64,000 bases of DNA from Vibrio lentus (GCF_002875945.1 NZ_MCZK01000172.1:62001-126000); one strand, 5' to 3'. Shown: positions 1 through 7,785, numbered from the stretch's first letter. Numbers and translations: made by a program. Notes: generated by a model from the sequence alone, not told the origin.

Positions 1-471
1 CTCGCCGTTACTGGCAACCGTATCCATCCACGGATTGTCTTGATTCGAAGTCGAGATGATCTTCAGTTGTCCTTCTTCTACCACTAACCAAGCAAAGCCG
101 GAACCGAAGGTATTGATCGCCGCTTGCGCGAACAGCTCTTGGAACGCTTTGAAATCCCCGAATGTACTTTTGATAGCCTCACCAAGTTCGCCCGTCGGTT
201 CACCACCGCCATCTTGAGACATGCAATTCCAATACAAAATGTGGTTGTAGTAACCGCCACCATTATTACGAACCGCAGGACTATGCTGGGAGATGTTTGC
301 GAAGATCTCGGTTAGAGATTGCTGTTCAAGTTCACTGCCAGAGACCGCTGTAACAAACTTATCGTAGTAGGTTCTATGGTGCTTGCTGTAATGCACTTCC
401 ATCGTTTTCGCATCAATGTAAGGTTCTAGAGCATCGTAAGCGTAGGGTAGAGCAGGGAAAGTGTGTGACAT
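1..471 (-). CDS. sodA: Superoxide dismutase, Mn type (C-terminus beyond window start)
   Basis: This cytoplasmic enzyme converts superoxide to oxygen and hydrogen peroxide. I translated the 157 visible N-terminal residues by hand. They begin MSHTFPALPYAYDALEPYI and contain the first metal-ligand histidine (EVHYSKHH) and a second in the GGGYYNHILYW segment. The Gly-rich stretch before that NH lacks the Gln found in Fe-type enzymes (AAQVWNH), which favours the Mn family. The start codon follows an AAGGAGG ribosome site 7 bases upstream. That site lies inside a perfect hairpin at 472-501, and a Fur box sits at 507-525, so both iron and RNA-level control are likely. sodA next to cpxA also matches the conserved gene order. 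The last part of the gene, with the other two metal ligands, is outside the window. Confidence 0.93.
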   Translation of the reverse strand, partial: MSHTFPALPYAYDALEPYIDAKTMEVHYSKHHRTYYDKFVTAVSGSELEQQSLTEIFANISQHSPAVRNNGGGYYNHILYWNCMSQDGGGEPTGELGEAIKSTFGDFKAFQELFAQAAINTFGSGFAWLVVEEGQLKIISTSNQDNPWMDTVASNGE

Positions 472-501
472 GGTAAATCCTCCTTAATTAGAGGATTTAC
501 C
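472..501 (-). promoter_or_regulatory. Perfect hairpin burying the sodA ribosome-binding site
   Basis: In the mRNA sense, GGTAAATCCTC is followed by an 8-base loop and then GAGGATTTACC, giving 11 uninterrupted Watson-Crick pairs that end directly against the sodA ATG. The Shine-Dalgarno AAGGAGG straddles the loop and the 3' arm, so the folded form should block initiation. It has no T-run and lies ahead of the gene, so it is not a terminator. The inverted repeat is seen directly; control of translation is inferred. Confidence 0.75.
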
Positions 502-506
502 ATAAT

Positions 507-525
507 GATAATAACAATCATTATC
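507..525 (-). promoter_or_regulatory. Fur box upstream of sodA
   Basis: The plus strand reads GATAAT-AACAAT-C-ATTATC. This is the 6-6-1-6 arrangement of Fur hexamers with only the middle hexamer diverged. It lies about 36-54 bases upstream of the sodA start codon, where Fur with iron would repress transcription. Fur control of sodA is known in E. coli. Confidence 0.75.
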
Positions 526-547
526 AACTGTGATCTTTGTGGGGGTA

Positions 548-1927
548 TTACACCGGTAGGATAGGTAAGGTAATTTCCAGCTGTAATCCGCCTAACGTGC
601 TGCGGCTGGCTGTGATGGTTCCGCTGTGTTGGCGAATCGCACTCTCAGTAATGGTTAACCCTAGTCCAGTGCCGCCTGAGTTACGATCTCGCGCCGTCGA
701 AACACGATAGAACGGCCTGAAAATCGAATCGAGTTCGTCATCAGGCACACCATCGCCATTGTCATTCACGCGAATGGTCAGTTGATCGTTTAAAACGCTG
801 AATTGCACATCGACTTGGTCTTTACCGTAATAGATGGCATTACGCGTAATATTGTCGAATGCACTCATTAAGAGTTTTGGATTACCAGAAATAGAACGAT
901 CTGGGATATCGCAGAACGTCAGCTGTTTGCCCATCTGCTCGGCTTCAAACTGTGCGTCTTTTAATATCTCTTCCCATAGGCTTGAGAGAGGTTGAACCTC
1001 ACGAGTTATATGGCTGTCGACCTGCATGCGAGAGAGTGTCAGCAGTTCACTGATCATCTGTTCTAATCGCTGTGCTTCCATATCGATGCGTTCTAACTCT
1101 TGGCTTTCTCCTTGTTTTCGAATCGCAAGAGCATTGGCCATGCGCAGACGAGTCAATGGTGAGCGCAGCTCGTGTGAAATATCAGAAAGCAGGCGTTGTT
1201 GCCCTGAGATCATCTGGTTTACCGCTTCGACCATTTGGTTAAAGCTCTCACCCGCTTGTCTGAATTCTGATGTGCCTTTCTCGAGCTGAGGGTCGACCTC
1301 AAACTGACCTTTCGCTACACGTTGCGCTGCGCGTTCAAGCCTGCGAGCCGGTTGACTCAATGCCCAAGCTAACCAAAGCAAGAGCGGGGTACTCGCTAAC
1401 ATGACGGCAAGTAATAGCTGTAAAGGTTTATCAAACAGTCGCAGCAAAAATGGCGGTGGTTGGTTCCACTTCACTCCGGCGTACATCAACAGTTCTTCAC
1501 CGGCGAGTGTAATCGGCACTGGCCCTGCCACCATGTAGTGCCCGTAGAGCTTTTGCTTCGGCATCTCAGGGTTATCAATCGAGGTAACAAAGTTACGAAT
1601 CGCCTTAAGTTTATAGTCCGAATGTCTTTTCGAAGTAAGGACTGCACCCTCAAGATCGGTTAAATAGATACGAGCACGAGAATCCTTGCGGCTACGTGGT
1701 GCCTCAAGTTGGAAGACAATTTTGCCTAGATTCGGTTCTTTGGCGTAGCGCTTTTCGGTGATTTTAGCGATACGCTCTAATTTATTGAGATGATCGGCGG
1801 GCACATCTCGCGCCACTCGAGGATCGATGTGCGGCAGAGATAATACGGATAAAAGCACCAGTAACATGGTGAACCAAAAGATGGCAAAGATACGTCCATA
1901 TAAGCTAGTGATTTTAGGTATACGCAT
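548..1927 (-). CDS. cpxA: Envelope-stress sensor histidine kinase CpxA
   Basis: Inner-membrane sensor kinase that phosphorylates CpxR when envelope proteins misfold. The 459 residues show a first membrane helix at about 12-31, a periplasmic sensing domain to about 165, a second hydrophobic helix near 168-190 and a HAMP linker. The dimerisation and phosphoacceptor motif SDISHELRSPLTRLR follows, with its histidine near residue 250. The ATPase domain has an N box (DNITRNAIYY), a DNGDGVP motif and a GGTGLGLTI loop. Its ATG overlaps the cpxR stop codon by one base, so the two are cotranscribed and translationally coupled. Length and order match the enterobacterial protein. Confidence 0.96.
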   Translation of the reverse strand: MRIPKITSLYGRIFAIFWFTMLLVLLSVLSLPHIDPRVARDVPADHLNKLERIAKITEKRYAKEPNLGKIVFQLEAPRSRKDSRARIYLTDLEGAVLTSKRHSDYKLKAIRNFVTSIDNPEMPKQKLYGHYMVAGPVPITLAGEELLMYAGVKWNQPPPFLLRLFDKPLQLLLAVMLASTPLLLWLAWALSQPARRLERAAQRVAKGQFEVDPQLEKGTSEFRQAGESFNQMVEAVNQMISGQQRLLSDISHELRSPLTRLRMANALAIRKQGESQELERIDMEAQRLEQMISELLTLSRMQVDSHITREVQPLSSLWEEILKDAQFEAEQMGKQLTFCDIPDRSISGNPKLLMSAFDNITRNAIYYGKDQVDVQFSVLNDQLTIRVNDNGDGVPDDELDSIFRPFYRVSTARDRNSGGTGLGLTITESAIRQHSGTITASRSTLGGLQLEITLPILPV

Positions 1928-2616
1928 TAACCTTCCTCTACCAGTAAATAGCCACGGCCACGTAAGGTTTTGATGCGAGACTTACCGTCAGTACGTTCTG
2001 GGATCTTCTTACGCAGATTAGAGATATGCATATCAATTGCACGGTCAAACGCCGCCAGCCTTTTGCCTAATACATCTAAGCTCAATGCTTCTTTGGTGAT
2101 CACTTGCCCCGGATTCTGAATCAGATGGCTAAGCAGTGCGAACTCTGTGGTGGTGAGGTCGATTTGTTGGCCATTGCAGTAAGCTTCTTGCTTGCCAGGG
2201 AAGACTTCGATGTCTTGGTATTGAATGGTGTCACTGGCTGCTTTAGGTGCCGCAGCGGTTTGTGTACGACGCAGAATCGCTCGGATACGCGCAAGCAATT
2301 CTCGGTCACTGAAAGGCTTAGGTAAGTAATCATCCGCGCCAAGTTCAAGGCCAATCACACGGTCGATCTCTTCACCTTTAGCGGTCAGCATTAATACCGG
2401 TGTTTCCCAATTTTCTCTCAGCTTCTTAAGGGTTTCCATGCCATTAAGGCGTGGCATCATCACATCCAATAGGATCAAATCTATCTCATCATTGATGGCC
2501 TCAAGCCCCGCATAGCCGTCATTGGCTTCGGAGACAGTAAATCCCTCAAAGCTTAGAATGTCTTTAAGTAAGCCGGTTAGCTCGGTGTCGTCATCAATAA
2601 GAAGAATGTTCGCCAT
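1927..2616 (-). CDS. cpxR: Envelope-stress response regulator CpxR
   Basis: OmpR-family DNA-binding response regulator and cytoplasmic partner of CpxA. The 229 residues comprise a receiver domain (acidic pocket IDDD near the N-terminus, phosphoacceptor Asp in LILLDVMMPRL near residue 52, conserved Lys in YLPKPF) and a C-terminal winged helix (TTEFALLSHLIQNPGQVITKEALS, ending LRGRGYLLV). It is first in the cpxRA operon and is transcribed away from cpxP. The shared upstream region contains a CpxR box, so autoregulation is likely. Confidence 0.96.
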   Translation of the reverse strand: MANILLIDDDTELTGLLKDILSFEGFTVSEANDGYAGLEAINDEIDLILLDVMMPRLNGMETLKKLRENWETPVLMLTAKGEEIDRVIGLELGADDYLPKPFSDRELLARIRAILRRTQTAAAPKAASDTIQYQDIEVFPGKQEAYCNGQQIDLTTTEFALLSHLIQNPGQVITKEALSLDVLGKRLAAFDRAIDMHISNLRKKIPERTDGKSRIKTLRGRGYLLVEEG

Positions 2617-2680
2617 TGGGAAGCCTTAATTGGTTATTTACACGTTAATAATACTGCTAATTATTGGTCAGCTTTCACTC

Positions 2681-2695
2681 TTTACGATTCTTTAC
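2681..2695 (-). promoter_or_regulatory. CpxR box between cpxR and cpxP
   Basis: Read on the minus strand the site is GTAAA-GAATC-GTAAA, a perfect match to the CpxR consensus of two GTAAA half-sites separated by five bases. It lies 65 bases upstream of cpxR and about 100 bases upstream of cpxP, placed to serve both. A further GTAAA half-site (minus strand) occurs at about 2712-2716. Confidence 0.85.
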
Positions 2696-2796
2696 GCTTT
2701 CTAAACGTCACTTTACGAGGGAAAGACTAATCTATATTCAAGCGCTGAGAAACAGACGCAACACATGACTTATTATACCGAATTGAGGCAACAATT

Positions 2797-3306
2797 ATGA
2801 AAATGACTAAGAAACTTGTACTAGCAGCTGCGGCACTTCCACTAATGTTTGGTACAGCAAGCGCGTTCGCATATGGCGGCGGCGATAAAGGCGACCATAA
2901 AGGCATGCACGGTAAATGTGGCGGCTTCGATAAGAAAGTGATGCGTCAACTAGACCTAACTGACGCACAAAAAACAGAATTGAAAGAGATGCGCGAAGCG
3001 AATCGTGCAGAGATGAAAGAAAAACACGCTGGCAACAAAGCCGACAAAATGGCAAAAATGAAAGCGCACCAAGAGAAAGTTCAAGCATTGGTACTGGCTG
3101 ACAACTTCGATGAAGCAGCAGCAAACGACCTAGCAAGCCAAATGGTTGAGAAGCAAACTGAGCGTCGCGTAGCAATGCTTAAGAAACAACACCAAATGAT
3201 GAGCGTATTAACAGCTGAGCAAAAGACTCAACTGAAAGAAATCCAGCAAGAGCGCATGACTAAGTGTGCTGACAAAATGGAAAAACGCATGAACAAAGAC
3301 AAGTAA
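2797..3306 (+). CDS. cpxP: Periplasmic Cpx-pathway inhibitor and chaperone CpxP
   Basis: Small periplasmic helical protein of the CpxP/Spy family. It dampens CpxA signalling and binds misfolded proteins. The 169 residues start with a signal peptide (MKMTKKLVLAAAALPLMFG, then TASAFA before the likely cut). They carry two LTxxQ motifs: LTDAQKTELKEMR near residue 53 and LTAEQKTQLKEIQ near residue 144. The region between is rich in Lys, Glu and Met. It is divergent from its regulator genes cpxRA and follows a CpxR box. A strong terminator closes it. Sequence similarity within this family is low, so the context carries much of the call. Confidence 0.88.
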   Translation: MKMTKKLVLAAAALPLMFGTASAFAYGGGDKGDHKGMHGKCGGFDKKVMRQLDLTDAQKTELKEMREANRAEMKEKHAGNKADKMAKMKAHQEKVQALVLADNFDEAAANDLASQMVEKQTERRVAMLKKQHQMMSVLTAEQKTQLKEIQQERMTKCADKMEKRMNKDK

Positions 3307-3350
3307 TTCATGGCTTGAGAAAGCCGGATTGAATGAAAGTGTTTAGAAAG

Positions 3351-3374
3351 AAGCGGCCGCGTGCCGCTTTTTTT
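3351..3374 (+). terminator. Rho-independent terminator of cpxP
   Basis: AAGCGGC and GCCGCTT pair around a 5-base loop and run into seven T residues. In enterobacteria the 3' end of cpxP mRNA is processed into the small RNA CpxQ. Whether the same happens here cannot be told from sequence alone. Confidence 0.85.
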
Positions 3375-3470
3375 GATCCCTATAAATGAATGTTTTACAT
3401 CCTAGCTATCATATTCAATTGATTGTTTGCAGGTTATACTTTGTGCTATCAGTCACTTTATAGCCAAATT

Positions 3471-4379
3471 ATGAAACAAGAATACGCACGTTTAGTTACG
3501 CTCGCCGCTTGGGCAGCCACCACCATCGCCACTATCTTATTGATAGTGAAAGTCGCAGCATGGTGGGTGACAGGTTCTGTGAGTCTGTTGGCTTCCGTAG
3601 TGGATTCAATGTTGGATATTGCGGCCTCTGTCGTCAATCTTATCGTGGTTCGCTACTCTCTCCAGCCCGCCGACAAAGAACATACCTTTGGTCATGGTAA
3701 GGCTGAATCCCTTGCTGCATTAGCGCAGGCGATGTTTATTTCAGGCTCGGCTTGTTTCCTCATTCTTAACGGTATTGAGCGCTTCTTTAGACCTCACGAA
3801 CTGAACTCCCCAGAAATTGGTATCTACGTCAGCTTATTCGCAATGGTGATGACCTTTGGTTTAGTTCGATTCCAAAAGCATGTTGTAAACAAAACCGGTA
3901 GCCAAGCCATTGCGGCTGATTCACTGCACTACCAAACCGATCTCTATATGAATGCCGCGATCATGCTGGCATTGGCGTTGAGCTGGTTTGGTATTGGTCA
4001 GGCAGATTCAGTGTTTGCGGTCGGTATTGGTATCTACATTCTGTACAGCGCCTACCAAATGGCGATGGAAGCGGTGCAATCTCTGCTTGATCATAAGCTG
4101 CCAGATGAAGAGCTGAAACAGATTAAAGAGACATCATTAAGCATTGAAGGCGTGTTGGGTGTACATCAGTTAAGAACGCGTCGTTCGGGGCCAATTCGTT
4201 TTATCCAACTGCATTTAGAATTGGAAGATAATATCCCACTTATTGAAGCGCATCGCATTTCTGACGAAGTAGAGGCCAAGCTTATCTCTGTGTTCCCTGA
4301 TGCTGATGTATTAATTCATCAGGACCCGTATTCGGTGGTATTTGGCCCCGAGAAGCAGCAGAAATTTCATTCTTGGTAA
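3471..4379 (+). CDS. fieF: Cation-diffusion-facilitator metal efflux pump FieF
   Basis: Inner-membrane proton antiporter exporting ferrous iron and zinc. The 302 residues from MKQEYARLVTLAAW match FieF from the first residue, so I chose this ATG over the upstream TTG at 3423; neither has a good ribosome site. The first membrane metal site is visible as SVVDSMLDIAASVVN, followed by YSLQPADKEHTFGHGKAESLAALAQ and a later helix with ADSLHYQTDLYMN, the HxxxD half of the transport site. The C-terminal cytoplasmic domain (VLGVHQLRTRRSG, DVLIHQDP) binds metal and dimerises. It lies between cpxP and pfkA, as in E. coli. Confidence 0.93.
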   Translation: MKQEYARLVTLAAWAATTIATILLIVKVAAWWVTGSVSLLASVVDSMLDIAASVVNLIVVRYSLQPADKEHTFGHGKAESLAALAQAMFISGSACFLILNGIERFFRPHELNSPEIGIYVSLFAMVMTFGLVRFQKHVVNKTGSQAIAADSLHYQTDLYMNAAIMLALALSWFGIGQADSVFAVGIGIYILYSAYQMAMEAVQSLLDHKLPDEELKQIKETSLSIEGVLGVHQLRTRRSGPIRFIQLHLELEDNIPLIEAHRISDEVEAKLISVFPDADVLIHQDPYSVVFGPEKQQKFHSW

Positions 4380-4694
4380 TGAGCAGGAAAAGCAGCCCGC
4401 AAATGGTAAGTGGGTAGCTTTTGAACTAAAGTGAGTAAAAATTGCTAATTCTTTGGTGATACAAAAACCACCGCATAACAATTAATGTTGATTCTGATGT
4501 GAATCAACAAAGTTACTGAGTAAAACTGTAATACTCTTACAGAAGTAGAAATGTTACATAAATTTACGCGATTTAAGTGCTATTCCTATTGAGGAAATGT
4601 AACATAAAGCACATATATAGATTTAAAATCTTGTTGATATACAATCGGCAAGCAAAAGAATTGAATAATAGATTCCCAAAAATCGAGGGTGAGC
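4380..4694. other. fieF-pfkA intergenic region with two inverted repeats
   Basis: No open frame of note occurs here. Two pieces of structure are visible. At 4487-4508 GTTGATTC and GAATCAAC form a perfect inverted repeat with a 6-base spacer. At 4549-4557 and 4595-4603 ATGTTACAT and its reverse complement ATGTAACAT face each other about 37 bases apart. The pfkA promoter must lie in this stretch. I could not assign either repeat to a named regulator. Confidence 0.5.
4487..4508. promoter_or_regulatory. Palindromic candidate operator upstream of pfkA
   Basis: GTTGATTC, six bases, GAATCAAC: an exact 8+8 inverted repeat about 190 bases before pfkA. It has the symmetry of a dimeric repressor site. 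The right half loosely resembles a Cra (FruR) half-site, which is known to control pfkA in E. coli, but the fit is not good enough to name the protein. Confidence 0.4.
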
Positions 4695-5657
4695 ATGATT
4701 AAGAAGATCGGTGTTTTGACCAGTGGTGGTGACGCTCCAGGCATGAACGCAGCAGTACGCGGCGTAGTTCGTACCGCACTATCAGTTGGCATTGAAGTTT
4801 ACGGCATTTACGATGGCTACCAAGGCCTTGTTGAAGACCGTATTGAAAAGCTTGACCGTTCAAGCGTATCTGACGTGATCAACCGCGGCGGTACTTTTTT
4901 AGGTTCTGCACGTTTCCCTGAATTCAAAGATGTTAAAGTTCGCGAGAAAGGCATCGAGAACCTTAAGAAGCACGGTATCGAAGCACTTGTTGTTATCGGT
5001 GGCGACGGTTCTTACATGGGCGCTAAGAAGCTGACAGAAATGGGTTACCCATGTATCGGTCTTCCAGGCACTATCGACAACGATATCGCAGGTACTGACT
5101 ATACAATCGGCTACCTAACTGCGCTTAACACAGTTATCGATTCAATCGACCGTCTACGTGATACGTCTTCTTCTCACCAACGTATTTCTATTGTTGAAAT
5201 CATGGGCCGTCACTGTGGTGACCTTACGCTTATGTCAGCAATCGCAGGCGGTTGTGAGTACATCATTACTCCTGAAACTGGTCTAGATAAAGAGCAGTTA
5301 ATCAGCAATATCCAAGATGGCATTGCGAAGGGTAAGAAACACGCAATCATCGCTCTAACTGAGCTGATGATGGACGCGAACGAACTGGCTAAAGAGATCG
5401 AATCTTCAACAGGTCGTGAAACTCGTGCAACGGTTCTTGGTCACATCCAACGTGGTGGTCGTCCTACTGCGTTTGACCGTGTACTTGCTTCTCGCATGGG
5501 TAACTACGCTGTTCACCTTCTTCAGGAAGGCCACGGTGGTCGTTGTGTTGGTATCGAGAAAGAAGAGCTTGTTCACCACGACATCATCGACTGTATCGAG
5601 AACATGCAGAACCCAGACCGTTCTGAGCTGTTCCGCGTTGCAGAAGAGTTGTTCTAA
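4695..5657 (+). CDS. pfkA: ATP-dependent 6-phosphofructokinase
   Basis: Committed step of glycolysis: phosphorylates fructose 6-phosphate to the 1,6-bisphosphate in the cytoplasm. The 320 residues from MIKKIGVLTSGGDAPGMNAAVRG match bacterial PfkA in length and start. A GAGGGTGAG ribosome site sits just upstream, so the GTG six bases earlier is not needed. Visible motifs are the ATP site (GGDGSYMGAKKL), the catalytic Asp in PGTIDNDIAGTDYTIG, the fructose-phosphate loop (EIMGRHCGDL) and GHIQRGGRPTAFDR with effector-site arginines. It ends in a clear terminator and stands convergent to tpiA, another glycolytic gene. Confidence 0.97.
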   Translation: MIKKIGVLTSGGDAPGMNAAVRGVVRTALSVGIEVYGIYDGYQGLVEDRIEKLDRSSVSDVINRGGTFLGSARFPEFKDVKVREKGIENLKKHGIEALVVIGGDGSYMGAKKLTEMGYPCIGLPGTIDNDIAGTDYTIGYLTALNTVIDSIDRLRDTSSSHQRISIVEIMGRHCGDLTLMSAIAGGCEYIITPETGLDKEQLISNIQDGIAKGKKHAIIALTELMMDANELAKEIESSTGRETRATVLGHIQRGGRPTAFDRVLASRMGNYAVHLLQEGHGGRCVGIEKEELVHHDIIDCIENMQNPDRSELFRVAEELF

Positions 5658-5690
5658 GCCACGCTTAGCGTTCGCTTAAAGAATTTAAAA

Positions 5691-5716
5691 ACCGCTGATT
5701 TATCAGCGGTTTTTTT
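5691..5716 (+). terminator. Terminator of pfkA
   Basis: ACCGCTGAT and ATCAGCGGT pair with almost no loop and are followed by a run of T residues. Confidence 0.85.
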
Positions 5717-5763
5717 GTGCCTGTTGTACGAGTTTGAAGCTTGAATCCTAAGCGACAGGCAAT

Positions 5764-5790
5764 AAAAAAGGCCAACTTAAGTTGACCTTT
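5764..5790 (-). terminator. Terminator of tpiA
   Basis: On the minus strand AAGG-CAACTT pairs with AAGTTG-CCTT with one mismatch, followed by a T-run (the A-run at 5764-5769 on the plus strand). It lies about 30 bases beyond the tpiA stop. Confidence 0.75.
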
Positions 5791-5817
5791 CATTCAATTT
5801 AAACGGTGAAGTTTAAA

Positions 5818-6588
5818 TTAAGCTTTTGCTTCAGCTGCTGCTTTAGCGATAGCTGCGAAGCTTTTCGCGTCTAGAGCTGCGCCGCCAACTAGAGCACCGT
5901 CGATGTCTGGTTGTGCGAAGTAAGCTGCTGCGTTTTCTGGCTTAACAGAACCGCCGTATTGGATAACAACTTTCTTAGCAACATCTTCAGATTTCTCAGC
6001 GATGTGTGCACGGATTTGAGCGTGGATGCGTTGTGCATCTTCAGCTGTAGCTGCTTTACCAGTACCGATAGCCCAGATTGGTTCGTAAGCGATGATAGCG
6101 CCTTCAAGAGCTTCAACACCTTGAGTGTTGATAACAGCGTCAAGTTGACGTGCACATACAGCAACAGTTTCGCCTGCTTCGTTTTGTGCTTCAGATTCAC
6201 CGATACAAAGAACTGGAGTTAGGCCGTTCTCTTTTAGGAATGCGAATTTCTTAGCAACGAACTCGTCAGACTCAGCGTGGTATTCACGACGCTCAGAGTG
6301 ACCGATGATGATGTGAGATGCGCCGAACTCTTTAAGCATTGCTGGAGACATGTCGCCAGTGAATGCACCGCTGTTGTTTAGGTCAGAGTTTTGAGCACCT
6401 AGGATGATTGCGCTGCCCGCTTCAGTAAGCGTACGCTCTGCAAGATCAACGAAAAGTGCTGGTGGAGCAACTGCTACGTCTACGCCTGTTACGCCTTCAA
6501 GTTCAGCGTTAAGACCGTTTAGTAGATCAACAACCATTTCTTTGCTGCCGTTTAGTTTCCAGTTACCCATAACTACAGGATGACGCAT
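5818..6588 (-). CDS. tpiA: Triosephosphate isomerase
   Basis: Interconverts dihydroxyacetone phosphate and glyceraldehyde 3-phosphate in glycolysis and gluconeogenesis. The 256-residue TIM barrel starts MRHPVVMGNWKLNG, with the catalytic Lys in that motif. The catalytic His lies in IIIGHSERREYH and the catalytic Glu in IIAYEPIWAIGTGKAA, which is also the flexible loop. Phosphate-binding segments YGGSVKPENA and GALVGGAAL follow. The start has a GGAG ribosome site. Its neighbours pfkA and, further along, glpX make this a small central-carbon neighbourhood. Confidence 0.97.
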   Translation of the reverse strand: MRHPVVMGNWKLNGSKEMVVDLLNGLNAELEGVTGVDVAVAPPALFVDLAERTLTEAGSAIILGAQNSDLNNSGAFTGDMSPAMLKEFGASHIIIGHSERREYHAESDEFVAKKFAFLKENGLTPVLCIGESEAQNEAGETVAVCARQLDAVINTQGVEALEGAIIAYEPIWAIGTGKAATAEDAQRIHAQIRAHIAEKSEDVAKKVVIQYGGSVKPENAAAYFAQPDIDGALVGGAALDAKSFAAIAKAAAEAKA

Positions 6589-6674
6589 AGGAATATCTCC
6601 AAAGTATTTAAATAAATCGAATGTAAAAAAGTAAACTTTATTACGAAATAATATAACAGAATAATATCAACAGA

Positions 6675-6692
6675 TCATGACTGTGGTCATGA
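6675..6692. promoter_or_regulatory. Inverted repeat between tpiA and the CHMI-like gene
   Basis: TCATGAC, four bases, GTCATGA: a perfect 7+7 inverted repeat about 90 bases upstream of the tpiA start and 145 bases upstream of the divergent isomerase gene. It looks like an operator for a dimeric regulator, but I do not recognise the motif. Confidence 0.35.
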
Positions 6693-6837
6693 CTTTCTTG
6701 GATCTTACTCAATGGTCAGAGTAGATTTTGAGCAAATATCAGTGATCCGGCAGACAGAATAATAGCTAACTTCTCGGATTTTTCATCGTTAGTTGTTATT
6801 AAGGGACAAACGATTGCGTTAACAATAGGAAGTAATA

Positions 6838-7185
6838 ATGCCGAATCTAGTTCTAGAGTACTCAAATTCAGTGGATGAGCGAGTGAATATCCAAGGTTTA
6901 CTGGAAGACCTTCATCAAGTTACATTAAACTGTGGTTTGTTTGATGTACCTTCTGTGAAGTCTCGTTCACTGCGCTGTCATAACTGGTTGGTCGGTGATG
7001 AAGAGGACAATGTGGATTTTGTTCATATTAGCTTCGAGTTACTTGCAGGGCGTACCGAAGAACAGAAAAGAGAATTGTCGCGTTTGTTGATGCAAACCCT
7101 ACAAGAACAGGCAAGCCATATCCGTAGCCTAACGGTCAACATACGAGATATGGATAAAAGTTGCTTTCAGAAAGTGATTAACTAG
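6838..7185 (+). CDS. 5-carboxymethyl-2-hydroxymuconate isomerase-like protein (CHMI family)
   Basis: Small tautomerase-superfamily protein of 115 residues. It begins MPNLVLEYSNSVDERVNIQGLLEDLHQVTLNCGLF, with the N-terminal proline that acts as catalytic base once the start Met is removed. The length and the VDFVHISFELLAGRTEEQKRELSRLL segment fit the CHMI family, whose classical role is one step of homoprotocatechuate degradation. No other gene of that pathway is nearby, so the physiological substrate is unknown and may be another keto-enol compound. It is divergent from tpiA. Imperfect tandem repeats begin at its stop codon. Confidence 0.75.
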   Translation: MPNLVLEYSNSVDERVNIQGLLEDLHQVTLNCGLFDVPSVKSRSLRCHNWLVGDEEDNVDFVHISFELLAGRTEEQKRELSRLLMQTLQEQASHIRSLTVNIRDMDKSCFQKVIN

Positions 7186-7223
7186 CTAAAAAGAATCAAC
7201 TAACTAAAAGTGATTAACTGACT
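7171..7223. repeat. Three imperfect 17-18 bp tandem repeats spanning a stop codon
   Basis: The units are AAAGTGATTAACTAGCT, AAAAAGAATCAACTAACT and AAAAGTGATTAACTGACT. The first contains the last codons and the TAG stop of the CHMI-like gene; the next two follow it. This looks like duplication of the gene end. Similar repeats occur at other stop codons in the window. Confidence 0.65.
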
Positions 7224-7271
7224 ATTTGCTGCTAACTTTTTGGTAGCGCATTAATTTTTTGAGTATTTAAG

Positions 7272-7694
7272 ATGTCGATGAAAGATTTACTGCTCTCTTT
7301 CAAGGGGAGAATTGGTCGTAAGACTTACTGGATTTGGAATATTTTCTACTATATAGCGATTACGGGTTTTGCTTCCGGTATCTCTGTTTTGTTTCCTGCG
7401 TACTCTTACATCCTGCTACCGATCTTCCTACTGATGCTGGTTATCCCAGATCTTGCGGTCACGGCTAAGCGTTGGCATGACCGTAACAAGTCGAACTACT
7501 GGCTATTGTTGAATGTGCCGCTGGTGTTAGGTCGTTTGGCTTCACCAATGGCAGCGACCACGACAGAGTCGGTATCGCCTATTCATATGGCGGCAACGGC
7601 TGCAGCATTAGTGTGTGGCTTATGGATTCTGATTGAATGTGGCTTATTGAAAGGTACTGAAGGTCGTAATGATTACGGTGAAGATCCAGTTTAA
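7272..7694 (+). CDS. DUF805 family membrane protein
   Basis: Inner-membrane protein of 140 residues and unknown function. It has the family hallmarks: an N-terminal FKGRIGRKTYWIWN motif, then hydrophobic segments at about 24-45 (YYIAITGFASGISVLFPAYS) and 48-66, the conserved TAKRWHDRNKSNYWLLL stretch near residue 69, and a further helix at about 105-125. The C-terminus is polar (KGTEGRNDYGEDPV), as is typical. It sits 86 bases after the CHMI-like gene on the same strand and ends in its own terminator. I do not infer a function. Confidence 0.85.
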   Translation: MSMKDLLLSFKGRIGRKTYWIWNIFYYIAITGFASGISVLFPAYSYILLPIFLLMLVIPDLAVTAKRWHDRNKSNYWLLLNVPLVLGRLASPMAATTTESVSPIHMAATAAALVCGLWILIECGLLKGTEGRNDYGEDPV

Positions 7695-7715
7695 AGGTTG
7701 GATGATTCATCAGTA

Positions 7716-7743
7716 AAAAGGGAGCATTGTGCTCCTTTTTTTG
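7716..7743 (+). terminator. Terminator after the DUF805 gene
   Basis: GGAGCA and TGCTCC pair around a short loop, flanked by an A-run and followed by seven T residues. Confidence 0.8.
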
Positions 7744-7785
7744 TTTTTCAGACTGCTTACTTGTCTGCTTTAATCTGTATCCGCT

